Below are positions 1 to 5,575 of a stretch of 10,666 nt of DNA, piece by piece. The notes under the pieces are model-generated. The model did not search any database, had not been told where the DNA came from, and saw nothing but the letters and a program-made list of their open reading frames with translations. Each line of letters begins with the position of its first letter. Positions within the stretch are counted from its first letter, which is position 1. Origin of the DNA: Candidatus Bathyarchaeota archaeon ex4484_135 (GTDB lineage: Archaea > Thermoproteota > Bathyarchaeia > EX4484-135); NCBI GenBank assembly GCA_002255025.1, contig NJEJ01000046.1, forward strand, positions 1 through 10,666. Reading direction: 5' to 3'. Position numbers and translations under genes: made by a program.

Positions 1-329
1 CACCAGGAGCAGTGCTCACGGATGTTCGCCATCTCGAACAGATATGGGTTTAGGCCGGCTTCAGCTACGCAACGCCTGAATGTAGGTTCGTGAAGCCTCG
101 GTGAACAAGCTGCGACTACCACCCTATTGAGCTTATACTCCTTTATGGCATCTTTTATGAGCTTCTGGCCGGGATCAGCACACATATAACGATAATGAGT
201 TGCGTAAACGACGCCTGGCAACTTCTTCGCGTATTCCGTTATCTCTTCAACATCTACTACGCCAGCTATGTTTAAGCCGCAGTGGCAGACGAAGACGCCA
301 ATGCGTGCTTTTTCACGACCTGCCATCAT
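1..329 (-). CDS. hdrA: HdrA-like protein, second tandem copy (N-terminal 109 codons; runs off left edge)
   Basis: This is the start of a second heterodisulfide reductase subunit A homologue. It reads in phase with no stop from an ATG-ATG pair at 329/326 to the window edge. It carries the same N-terminal iron-sulfur region as its neighbour: a CHCGLNIAG motif near residue 15, a CSPR motif near residue 75, and a terminal REHCSW. The start is set by a strong Shine-Dalgarno sequence (332-339) that also contains the stop codon of the upstream hdrA, so the two are almost certainly co-transcribed and translationally coupled. The protein is clearly homologous to the complete copy but not identical. 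Its codons are more A/T-ending (GCA, CGT, GAT, TTA) than most of the window. In the family, HdrA binds FAD and several [4Fe-4S] clusters and works in electron-bifurcating or confurcating complexes. Whether this copy has the full domain set cannot be seen here. Confidence 0.93.
   Translation of the reverse strand, partial: MMAGREKARIGVFVCHCGLNIAGVVDVEEITEYAKKLPGVVYATHYRYMCADPGQKLIKDAIKEYKLNRVVVAACSPRLHEPTFRRCVAEAGLNPYLFEMANIREHCSW
244..299. repeat. 56-nt perfect direct repeat, copy in second hdrA
   Basis: This tract is identical base for base to 2217-2272 in the first hdrA. It covers the codons around the N-terminal CHCGLNIAG motif. Mismatches begin at once on both sides (242, 243 and 300 against the other copy), and the rest of the two reading frames is clearly more diverged. 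Confidence 0.9.
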
Positions 330-331
330 GT

Positions 332-339
332 TCACCTCC
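332..339 (-). promoter_or_regulatory. Shine-Dalgarno site of second hdrA, overlapping the first hdrA stop
   Basis: Read on the minus strand this is GGAGGTGA, a near-perfect anti-16S match. Its last three bases (334-332) are the TGA stop of the upstream hdrA. Its GGAGG core lies 5 nt before the ATG at 329 and 8 nt before the ATG at 326, so either could be used. The stop/SD overlap implies that ribosomes finishing the first gene can reinitiate on the second. Confidence 0.85.
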
Positions 340-2299
340 TGATGGCTGCAATCGCTTGAGCTCTTATCTGCTCTGGCCCGAAGTTCCTCACCTTTATGGC
401 ACCCGTTGGACAGCGGACGGAACAAGCACCACAGCCCTTACAGAGAGCCTCATTTACGCGGGCTACCAGGCGGCCGTTTTCCTCTAGGACCTTGATAGCA
501 CCGAACTCGCAGACTTCCTCACAGCGTCCGCAGCCCCGGCACCTAACCTCATCGACCGCCGCCACCAGGGGCTCTATCTCGAGGGCCTTCTTTGAGAGTA
601 TCTCGGCCGCCTTGACGGCTGCAGCTGCCCCCTGGGCCACGGAGAACTGTATGTCCTTTGGGCCCTGGCAGCAGCCGGCTATGAAGATGCCATCTACGAG
701 CGTTTCTATCGGCCTGAGCTTCGGGTGTGCCTCCATGAAGAAGCCATTTGGCCCGACGGACAGGCCTAGGACACGGGCCAGGTCCTTAGTGCCAGCCTTA
801 GGCACCATGGCCGAGGCCAGGACCACCATCTCGACTTCGAGCTCGATGGTCTTCCCCTCCTCTGTCTCGGCCCGGATTATGAGGTTCTTGGTCTTCGGGT
901 CCTCTAAGATTTGCCTCTTCTCCAGGTCTATCCTGATGAACTTTATGCCTAGCTCCTTGGCCCTGTTGTAGAACTCCTCGTAGCCCTTGTAATTCGTCCT
1001 CATGTCCGTGTAGAGAATATAGACTTCCGTCTCGGGGTGCTTCTCCTTCAGGAGGACGGCGTTCTTTATGGAGTACATGCAGCATATTCCCGAGCAGTAT
1101 GGGAAGCGTGTTACGTCCCTGGAGCCCACGCATTGGATGAAGGCCACGCTCTTGGGCACCTTGCCGTCGGAGGCCCTCCTTATGACGCCCTTCGTCGGGC
1201 CAGCTGCGACGTGCAGCCGCTCCATCTCCAGGGCCGTTATGACGTTGTCGTATTTGCCATATCCATATCTCGGGTCGTCATAGGGCAGGTAGATGTCGTA
1301 GCCTGTGGCCACGATTATCGCTCCTACCTCGAGCGTCAGCTCCTCAGGCTGCTGGCTGAAGTCTATGGCTTCACGGGGCCCGCATGCCTCAACGCATTTG
1401 TAGCACTCGATGCAGTGGTCCCTGTCAATACGGTAGACGAGCGGGACGGCCTGATCGAACGGGACATCTATGGCCTTCCTCACGCCCAGGAACATGTCCC
1501 AATCGTTCGGCACCTCTATTGGGCAGGCGTCCCTGCACTCGCCACAGCCCGTGCACTTGGACTCGTCTACATACCTGGGCTTCTTCTCTACCTTGACCTT
1601 GAAGTTCCCTACGTAGCCCTCAACTTCCTTAACTTCAGCGTAAGTTATCAGCTCTATGTTGGGGTGACGGGCAACGTCCACCATAAGGGGCCCCTCGATA
1701 CATATGGAGCAGTCTAGTGTCGGGAACGTCTTATCCAGCTGGGCCATGTGGCCTCCTATGCTCTCGTAGCGGTCCACCAGGTAGACCTTGTAGCCCATCT
1801 CAGCCAGGTTCAGGGCGGCCGATATGCCTGCTATGCCGCCCCCTATGACGAGGGCCCTGTTCGTCACGGGCACTTCTATGGGCTTCAGGGGCCTCAGGTG
1901 CCTGGCCTTGGCGACGGCCATCCTCACTAGGTCCTTGGCCTTCTCAGTTGCCTCCCTCGGCTCGTGGGAGTGGCACCATGAGCAGTGCTCCCTTATGTTA
2001 GCCATCTCCAGCAAGTAGGGGTTAAGACCAGCCTCCTGTATGACCTGCCTGAACGTGGGCTCGTGCATCCTGGGCGAGCAGGAGGCCACTACGACCCTGT
2101 TCAAGCGATACTTCTTTATGGCTTCTTTTATGGCCTTTTGCCCCGGCTCGGAGCACGTGTAAGGGTTATGCTCGGCATGTACGACGCCCGGCAGCGTCTT
2201 GGCGTATTCCGTTACTTCTTCAACATCTACTACGCCAGCTATGTTTAAGCCGCAGTGGCAGACGAAGACGCCTATGCGGATTTCTTCTGGTTCCTCCAT
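332..2299 (-). CDS. hdrA: Heterodisulfide reductase subunit A (HdrA-type FAD/iron-sulfur protein), complete
   Basis: A 655-residue protein of the usual HdrA length. In order it shows an N-terminal cysteine region (C14, C16, C49, C74, C106, C109) and a Rossmann FAD-binding loop GGGIAG at 153-158. A first pair of ferredoxin-type motifs follows (C249/C252/C255/C259 and C296/C299/C302/C306), then an ATGYD motif at 331-335. Next are cysteines C390, C402, C406 and C407, a flavoprotein C-terminal motif with AGCC at 541-544, and a C-terminal di-cluster ferredoxin domain (C587/C590/C593/C597 and C620/C623/C626/C630). In characterised members HdrA is the flavin-bearing subunit of a cytosolic complex that splits electrons between ferredoxin and a disulfide or another acceptor. 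No hdrB, hdrC or hydrogenase gene is visible here, so the partners and acceptor are unknown; the organism need not be a methanogen. It starts at the ATG at 2299, and a TATA-like site lies about 39 nt upstream. It is followed at once by a second hdrA. Confidence 0.96.
   Translation of the reverse strand: MEEPEEIRIGVFVCHCGLNIAGVVDVEEVTEYAKTLPGVVHAEHNPYTCSEPGQKAIKEAIKKYRLNRVVVASCSPRMHEPTFRQVIQEAGLNPYLLEMANIREHCSWCHSHEPREATEKAKDLVRMAVAKARHLRPLKPIEVPVTNRALVIGGGIAGISAALNLAEMGYKVYLVDRYESIGGHMAQLDKTFPTLDCSICIEGPLMVDVARHPNIELITYAEVKEVEGYVGNFKVKVEKKPRYVDESKCTGCGECRDACPIEVPNDWDMFLGVRKAIDVPFDQAVPLVYRIDRDHCIECYKCVEACGPREAIDFSQQPEELTLEVGAIIVATGYDIYLPYDDPRYGYGKYDNVITALEMERLHVAAGPTKGVIRRASDGKVPKSVAFIQCVGSRDVTRFPYCSGICCMYSIKNAVLLKEKHPETEVYILYTDMRTNYKGYEEFYNRAKELGIKFIRIDLEKRQILEDPKTKNLIIRAETEEGKTIELEVEMVVLASAMVPKAGTKDLARVLGLSVGPNGFFMEAHPKLRPIETLVDGIFIAGCCQGPKDIQFSVAQGAAAAVKAAEILSKKALEIEPLVAAVDEVRCRGCGRCEEVCEFGAIKVLEENGRLVARVNEALCKGCGACSVRCPTGAIKVRNFGPEQIRAQAIAAIRR
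2217..2272. repeat. 56-nt perfect direct repeat, copy in first hdrA
   Basis: Partner of the identical tract at 244-299, offset by 1973 nt. It includes codons such as TTA, GTA-GTA and GAT-GTT that look out of place against the GC-ending codons used in most of this gene. Confidence 0.9.
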
Positions 2300-2334
2300 C
2301 TCCGGTCCCGGCCCGCCCGTCGGAGACCCCTGGC

Positions 2335-2341
2335 AAATAAT
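2335..2341 (-). promoter_or_regulatory. TATA-like element for the hdrA operon
   Basis: On the minus strand the stretch reads CTATTATTTG, the most A/T-rich patch upstream of hdrA. It is centred about 39 nt before the ATG at 2299, matching the box-to-start distance at other genes in the window. A purine-rich stretch precedes it. The assignment rests on composition and spacing only. Confidence 0.4.
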
Positions 2342-2382
2342 AGCTTTTCATATTCCTGGGGCGGAAGGGGAAAGGACAGGAC

Positions 2383-2389
2383 TTATATA
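2383..2389 (+). promoter_or_regulatory. TATA box for the surface protein gene
   Basis: TTATATA flanked by C and G, in an otherwise GC-rich intergenic region, is a good archaeal box A. Transcription would start near 2411-2415. That rules out the TTG at 2398 as start and leaves a leader of about 30 nt before the TTG at 2446. Confidence 0.65.
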
Positions 2390-2445
2390 GTTGATGCTTG
2401 CGAGAGCCGACTAAGGGACTAGGAGAAGCCCACGTAGGTGGGAGC

Positions 2446-3732
2446 TTGACGCCGAGGAAAGCGTTGATCGTGGCCCTAATACTTGTGGTCCTCTCTCTAA
2501 TAGCCTTAATTACCAATACGCCCCTCAATAACGTGGCTTTAGCCCAGGAAGAACAGGTAACAGCGACCGTTCTATTGAAGGTCGTTGACTTCTACGGCAA
2601 GGCCCTCTCGGACGCCATAGTCGAAGCCTATAATGCCTCATCGCCGGGGAGACAACTCCTCTACAGGGCCGTGAGTAACTCCACGGGCTGGGCCAAGCTA
2701 GAGGTGCCCAATGGGACGTTATGCGATATAGAGATCCATTGGCTCGATGAGGAGGTCTTGGTGGGCTTGATAGATAACTTGACCGTGACGGGCAACATGA
2801 CGTTGGAAGAGCCCCTGAGGTGCTGGGTGTGTGATCTCGTGGTGAGGGCGTCCTTCGAGGACGGAAGGCCCCTCGTCAAGGGGGCCGTGAGGCTTGAGGG
2901 CTCTTCCGTGGGCCGCGGCGGCGATATTGTCTCCTTCACCCGCGAGCTGACCTTGAACAAGTCCGGCATCTGCGTGGCCAAGGGAATGCCCATGAATAGC
3001 TCTTACGTCATTGAGGGCTTCAGGCCCGGCGTCAAGGAGCCTTTCGACAGGGTCCGGTTGGCCAGGCTGAACGGCACGATCACCGTGAACTTGACCTGCC
3101 CGTATCTGACCCTGGTGGTGAGCGTGGTGGACGAGCACATGAGGCCCCTGGAGGGCGTCCTCGTGAAAGCATACGACTGGGGGACCGGCTCCCTCGTGGA
3201 CGAGGGCCTGACGGATGAGAAAGGGCTCGTGTCCCTCAAGGTCCTCTTCGGGGTATGCCAGCTAAAAGCCCTGAAGGACGGGCAGCTCTTGGCCGAGCTT
3301 GAGAAGCCGGTGGCGGAGAACGGGACCTGGTGCTACCTGATGTGCATCCTGCAGAACTACAGCCTTAAGATAACGGTCCTAGATGCCCTCGGGAGGCCCG
3401 TCCCCGGCCTAAAGGTCATCTTGGTCAAGGGCGGACAAGTGTTGGCATCCTCTACCACTGGCCCAGACGGGACCGTCCTGTTCAGGGGCCTGGGCAAGGG
3501 AGACCTCAAGGTCTTAGTAGTCCTCGGGGGGCAGACCTTGGCCTTCATGACCATCGAACTCGCGAGAGACACCAACATCGAGGTGAAACTGGCTGACCGC
3601 ATCTACATCGCAGGCTCCTTAGTGGGACTCCCTGGGTTCCTCGCTGCCCTCCTGACGGGCCTCACGGCTCTGGCTGTCCTTCTGATGGCCTTCCTCTGGT
3701 CTAGGGTGAGAAGCAAGGGCGAGTTCGGCTGA
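2446..3732 (+). CDS. Secreted, membrane-anchored surface protein with tandem beta-sandwich-like domains
   Basis: No specific function is recognised. From the TTG at 2446 the protein has 428 residues. It opens with a Sec-type signal peptide: MTPRK, a hydrophobic core at about 6-22, and a likely cleavage in the ALA-QEE region near 33/34. Four repeats follow, at about 38-128, 129-218, 219-306 and 307-384. Each has the look of a carboxypeptidase-regulatory or Ig-like fold, for example VVDEHMRPLEGVLVKAYD, then T-D-E-K-G, and VLDALGRPVPGLKVILVK, then T-G-P-D-G. A C-terminal membrane helix at about 387-418 ends in a basic tail (RVRSKGEFG). The ectodomain would sit outside the cell. There are eleven N-X-S/T sequons, all before residue 307, and eight cysteines, several near domain borders. 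The 2446 start is preferred over the in-frame TTG at 2398 because of the TATA box, an upstream GGTG purine patch and the signal peptide. It is divergent from hdrA, with no operon partner. It could be a cell-wall component, adhesin or receptor-like protein. Confidence 0.82.
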   Translation: MTPRKALIVALILVVLSLIALITNTPLNNVALAQEEQVTATVLLKVVDFYGKALSDAIVEAYNASSPGRQLLYRAVSNSTGWAKLEVPNGTLCDIEIHWLDEEVLVGLIDNLTVTGNMTLEEPLRCWVCDLVVRASFEDGRPLVKGAVRLEGSSVGRGGDIVSFTRELTLNKSGICVAKGMPMNSSYVIEGFRPGVKEPFDRVRLARLNGTITVNLTCPYLTLVVSVVDEHMRPLEGVLVKAYDWGTGSLVDEGLTDEKGLVSLKVLFGVCQLKALKDGQLLAELEKPVAENGTWCYLMCILQNYSLKITVLDALGRPVPGLKVILVKGGQVLASSTTGPDGTVLFRGLGKGDLKVLVVLGGQTLAFMTIELARDTNIEVKLADRIYIAGSLVGLPGFLAALLTGLTALAVLLMAFLWSRVRSKGEFG

Positions 3733-3749
3733 GGGGGCTAGAGAAAGCC

Positions 3750-3755
3750 TTAATA
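3750..3755 (+). promoter_or_regulatory. TATA box for tRNA-Cys
   Basis: TTAATA, preceded by the purine-rich GAGAAAGCC, lies about 32 nt before the mature 5' end of the tRNA. This is the usual archaeal distance, allowing a short leader removed by RNase P. Confidence 0.6.
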
Positions 3756-3783
3756 CCTTCCCGCACGCCACGGCCATTTAGGT

Positions 3784-3858
3784 GCCGGGGTGGCCGAGTG
3801 GCACAGGCGGCGGGCTGCAGACCCGCTTACCCGGGTTCGAATCCCGGCCCCGGCTCCA
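3784..3858 (+). tRNA. tRNA-Cys (anticodon GCA), 3' CCA encoded
   Basis: A full cloverleaf can be drawn. The acceptor GCCGGGG (3784-3790) pairs with CCCCGGC (3848-3854). The D stem is GCC/GGC, and the anticodon stem GCGGG (3810-3814) pairs with CCCGC (3822-3826). The loop CTGCAGA has anticodon GCA at 3817-3819. The variable loop is 4 nt. The T arm CCGGG-TTCGAAT-CCCGG spans 3831-3847. Base 73 (3855) is T, the U73 discriminator expected for tRNA-Cys, and CCA is encoded at 3856-3858. There is no intron: the anticodon loop is the normal 7 nt. The very GC-rich stems suit a thermophile. It is a single gene with its own promoter and a T-run about 30 nt downstream. Confidence 0.97.
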
Positions 3859-3887
3859 CGATAAGGTTCGGAGCCCTGTTCAATAAC

Positions 3888-3892
3888 TTTTT
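3888..3892 (+). terminator. T-run terminator after tRNA-Cys
   Basis: A run of five T residues in an A/T-rich stretch about 30 nt beyond the tRNA CCA fits archaeal intrinsic termination on oligo-T without a needed hairpin. Evidence is composition and position only. Confidence 0.45.
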
Positions 3893-3947
3893 CAGACAAT
3901 TTCCCAATATCAGGCCTGCCTCTAAGTAATATCCAATTGTAACAGCC

Positions 3948-3954
3948 TTAAGAA
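3948..3954 (+). promoter_or_regulatory. TATA-like element upstream of the small ORF / RNA candidate
   Basis: TTAAGAA, preceded by AACAGCC as a possible BRE, is centred about 34 nt before the ATG at 3985. The spacing matches the boxes of rpiA and tRNA-Cys, so a transcript starting near 3976-3980 is plausible. Confidence 0.4.
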
Positions 3955-3984
3955 CCGAGATTCGGATGTGACCACGGGGAAGCC

Positions 3985-4083
3985 ATGAGCTTGATGCGTA
4001 AGAAACACGTCCTGAGCTTCAGGAGAGGACTCTGGAGGCACGCCAGAGACTCAGAGGGAACCGTGAGGCAGAGCAGTACGTGA
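3985..4083 (+). CDS. Candidate small basic protein of 32 residues (or structured small RNA)
   Basis: An ATG at 3985 opens 32 codons ending in TGA at 4081-4083. The product is strongly basic (eight R/K plus two H against two acidic residues) and begins MSLMRKKHVLSFRRG. I do not recognise it. In favour of coding: a TATA-like box at the right distance, GGGGA just ahead of the ATG, mostly G/C-ending codons and AGG arginine use like the neighbours. Against: the length is within chance, and the same stretch contains several perfect inverted repeats that could instead make an untranslated RNA (see the overlapping ncRNA entry). It lies alone between tRNA-Cys and the converging 3' end of the DUF4152 gene, so it must have its own transcript. 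I would treat it as a hypothesis. Confidence 0.3.
   Translation: MSLMRKKHVLSFRRGLWRHARDSEGTVRQSST
4006..4082 (+). ncRNA. Possible structured RNA with closing helix and three hairpins
   Basis: Read as RNA this stretch can fold into a branched structure. CACGT (4006-4010) pairs with ACGTG (4078-4082). CCTGA (4011-4015) pairs with TCAGG (4019-4023). CTCTGG (4030-4035) pairs with CCAGAG (4043-4048) around a 7-nt loop. CTCA (4050-4053) pairs with TGAG (4064-4067). All pairs are Watson-Crick. I see no convincing C/D boxes, H/ACA tail, SRP or RNase P signature. It overlaps the 32-codon ORF, and either reading could be wrong. Confidence 0.25.
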
Positions 4084-4091
4084 GAGTGGGG

Positions 4092-4778
4092 CTAAAATGA
4101 CGGCCTTATGTACACCATCCTGAACCCTCTTAAGGTCGGGTTCGGCATCTCCTTGAAGATTACCTTCCCCGTGATACTCTGCTCGTCCTCGGCCAGGCCT
4201 ATCAAATCGTGCTCCGCTGGCGTTAGGGACCTCGCTATCACGGTCCTGCCTGATACGCACAAGGAGCAGCGTATCGGGAGCCCGAGGAGGATTTCCCTTC
4301 CTTCTTCCACAGCCTCCCTCACGGCCGATAGGAAGCCGAAGGCCCCGCAACAGAGTTCTGCTATCCTAATCGGCACGCTCTCCTTCCCCATGGCCACCAC
4401 GGGCACTCCCGTCCGCGAAGCAAGACGCGAGGCCCTGGAGGCTACCTCAGAGAGAGCCCTGAGGGCTTCCTCAGGTGCCCTCGGCCAGAGCCTAGCTATA
4501 TCGTCGGGGTCCAATTGGTCCAGCCTCGCCCTCCCAAGGCTCGCATCGAAGTGCACCACATCTGCCCTGTGGGACTCGAGGAGCCTCCCGGCGAGCTCTA
4601 TTTCCCTTACTAGGACATCATAGCTCTTCTCCGCAGGGCAGAAGTGGGCTTCTGCCAACATGGCACTCGGGGCCCTATAGGGCTCCTCCACCAGGACGGC
4701 CACTGTGCATACCACGCATGTGGGCTCGAAATCTGGCCCCAATATAGAGCTGCCGGAGTCGGCCGCTATTATCCTCAA
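4092..4778 (-). CDS. DUF4152 family protein (archaeal, function unknown)
   Basis: From the TTG at 4778 this is a 228-residue soluble protein. I assign it to DUF4152, a mainly archaeal family with a Pyrococcus member of known structure. Matching features are the opening MRIIAADSG, the AVLVEEPYR segment at 27-35, HFDASLG at 76-82, GKESVPIRIAE at 131-141 and a late NP at 213-214. The conserved acids D7 and D78 would suit a metal-dependent, RNase H-like site, but that is inference. It has seven cysteines, six of them in close pairs (C21/C24, C143/C144, C171/C174), plus C47. The frame stays open upstream to 4889, but the family N-terminus, a TATA box at 4811-4818 and a GGTG purine patch all favour 4778. 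The longer form would also overlap rpiA. It is divergent from rpiA across 89 nt. Confidence 0.8.
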   Translation of the reverse strand: MRIIAADSGSSILGPDFEPTCVVCTVAVLVEEPYRAPSAMLAEAHFCPAEKSYDVLVREIELAGRLLESHRADVVHFDASLGRARLDQLDPDDIARLWPRAPEEALRALSEVASRASRLASRTGVPVVAMGKESVPIRIAELCCGAFGFLSAVREAVEEGREILLGLPIRCSLCVSGRTVIARSLTPAEHDLIGLAEDEQSITGKVIFKEMPNPTLRGFRMVYIRPSF

Positions 4779-4810
4779 CCCGGGGCACCTGGCCCACCTG
4801 GGCTTGGGGC

Positions 4811-4818
4811 CATATAAG
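4811..4818 (-). promoter_or_regulatory. TATA box for the DUF4152 gene
   Basis: Reads CTTATATG on the minus strand, centred about 37 nt before the TTG start at 4778. It lies inside the alternative longer reading frame, which argues against that longer start. Confidence 0.6.
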
Positions 4819-4831
4819 TCGGGACAGATAC

Positions 4832-4837
4832 TTAAAT
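4832..4837 (+). promoter_or_regulatory. TATA box for the rpiA-taw2-DUF1028 operon
   Basis: TTAAAT within GATACTTAAATCG is centred about 34 nt before the rpiA TTG start, giving a very short leader. It lies only about 14 bp from the divergent DUF4152 box, so the two promoters may compete or be co-controlled. Confidence 0.6.
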
Positions 4838-4867
4838 CGTGGAACTCGGGTCCAGCGGGGGGAAAGC

Positions 4868-5575
4868 TTGTCCTGGAGGGAGGAGGCAAAGAGGTCGGTA
4901 GCCCTTAGGGCGGTCTCAGAGCTCGTGAAGGACGGGATGGTGATCGGCCTGGGGAGCGGGACCACCATGGTCTACGTCGTGGAGGAACTGGCCAAGAGGG
5001 CCCAGGAGGAAGACCTTGACATCTTATGCATACCGACGAGCTACCAGATGAGGTATCTGGCCCTTAAGCTCGGCCTCAGGCTGGCCAGCTTAGACGAGCA
5101 CCCTGAGCCCGACCTCGCCATAGATGGGGCCGATCAAGTGGACGGCAGGTTGGACATGATAAAGGGTGGTGGGGCAGCCCTAGCCCGCGAGAAGGTCGTC
5201 GATTCCTGTGCCAAGACGTTGGCCATAGTCGTGGATGAGGCGAAGCTCGTGGGCAGGCTGGGCGAGAAGAACATGCCCGTGCCGGTCGAGGTCCTGCCCT
5301 TCGCCCTCACGCCCGTCCTGAGGGAGCTGAAGGCCCTCGGTGCCCTTGAGGCCAAGGTCAGGGAGGCGGGCCCGGGCAAGGTGGGGCCCGTCGTAACGGA
5401 CAACGGCAACTTCATCGTGGATGCTTACTTCGGCCCCATAGAGGACCCTGGGCAGCTTGACAAGGCCATTAAGGCCCTGCCGGGCGTGGTTGAAACAGGC
5501 CTATTTGTGGGCATGACGGACCTCCTCTTTGTCGGGACCAAATCAGGCGATGTGAAGGTCCTCAGGCGTGGCTGA
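4868..5575 (+). CDS. rpiA: Ribose-5-phosphate isomerase A
   Basis: A cytosolic enzyme that interconverts ribose 5-phosphate and ribulose 5-phosphate, supplying ribose for nucleotides. The 235 residues match the family length. The phosphate-binding loop GLGSGTT is at 27-33 and DGADQVD at 86-92. IKGGGAALAREK at 98-109 carries the catalytic-type lysine K99 and glutamate E108; D86 and D89 complete the set known from the E. coli enzyme. It starts at the TTG at 4868 with a purine-rich GGGGGGAAAG just before it and a TATA box about 34 nt upstream; the N-terminus MSWREEAKRSVA is typical. Its 3' end overlaps the next gene, taw2, by 8 nt. No residue is missing. Confidence 0.97.
   Translation: MSWREEAKRSVALRAVSELVKDGMVIGLGSGTTMVYVVEELAKRAQEEDLDILCIPTSYQMRYLALKLGLRLASLDEHPEPDLAIDGADQVDGRLDMIKGGGAALAREKVVDSCAKTLAIVVDEAKLVGRLGEKNMPVPVEVLPFALTPVLRELKALGALEAKVREAGPGKVGPVVTDNGNFIVDAYFGPIEDPGQLDKAIKALPGVVETGLFVGMTDLLFVGTKSGDVKVLRRG

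Noticed and set aside
1037..1717. Long plus-strand frame opposite hdrA (226 codons)
   Set aside because: It lies wholly antisense to a fully recognisable HdrA with all its motifs; open antisense frames are common in GC-rich DNA. No family features, TATA box or SD.
2398..2445. Upstream TTG start for the surface protein
   Set aside because: It is only about 9 nt past the TATA box, so it would precede the transcript start, and it would put 16 polar residues ahead of the signal peptide.
2719..3138. Minus-strand frame of 139 codons opposite the surface protein gene
   Set aside because: His- and Gly-rich shadow translation without a recognisable domain; the plus-strand frame has signal peptide, repeats and membrane anchor.
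3784..3858. tRNA-Cys as an integration (att) site
   Set aside because: I saw no second copy of the tRNA 3' end in the window and no integrase gene.
4006..4082. A second, degenerate tRNA in the cloverleaf-like fold
   Set aside because: The acceptor would be only 5 bp, there is no TTCGA T-loop or GG D-loop, and no CCA. The four-helix look is not enough.
4779..4889. N-terminal extension of the DUF4152 gene to 4889
   Set aside because: It crosses the gene's own TATA box and the rpiA start, and the extra 37 residues have no family likeness.
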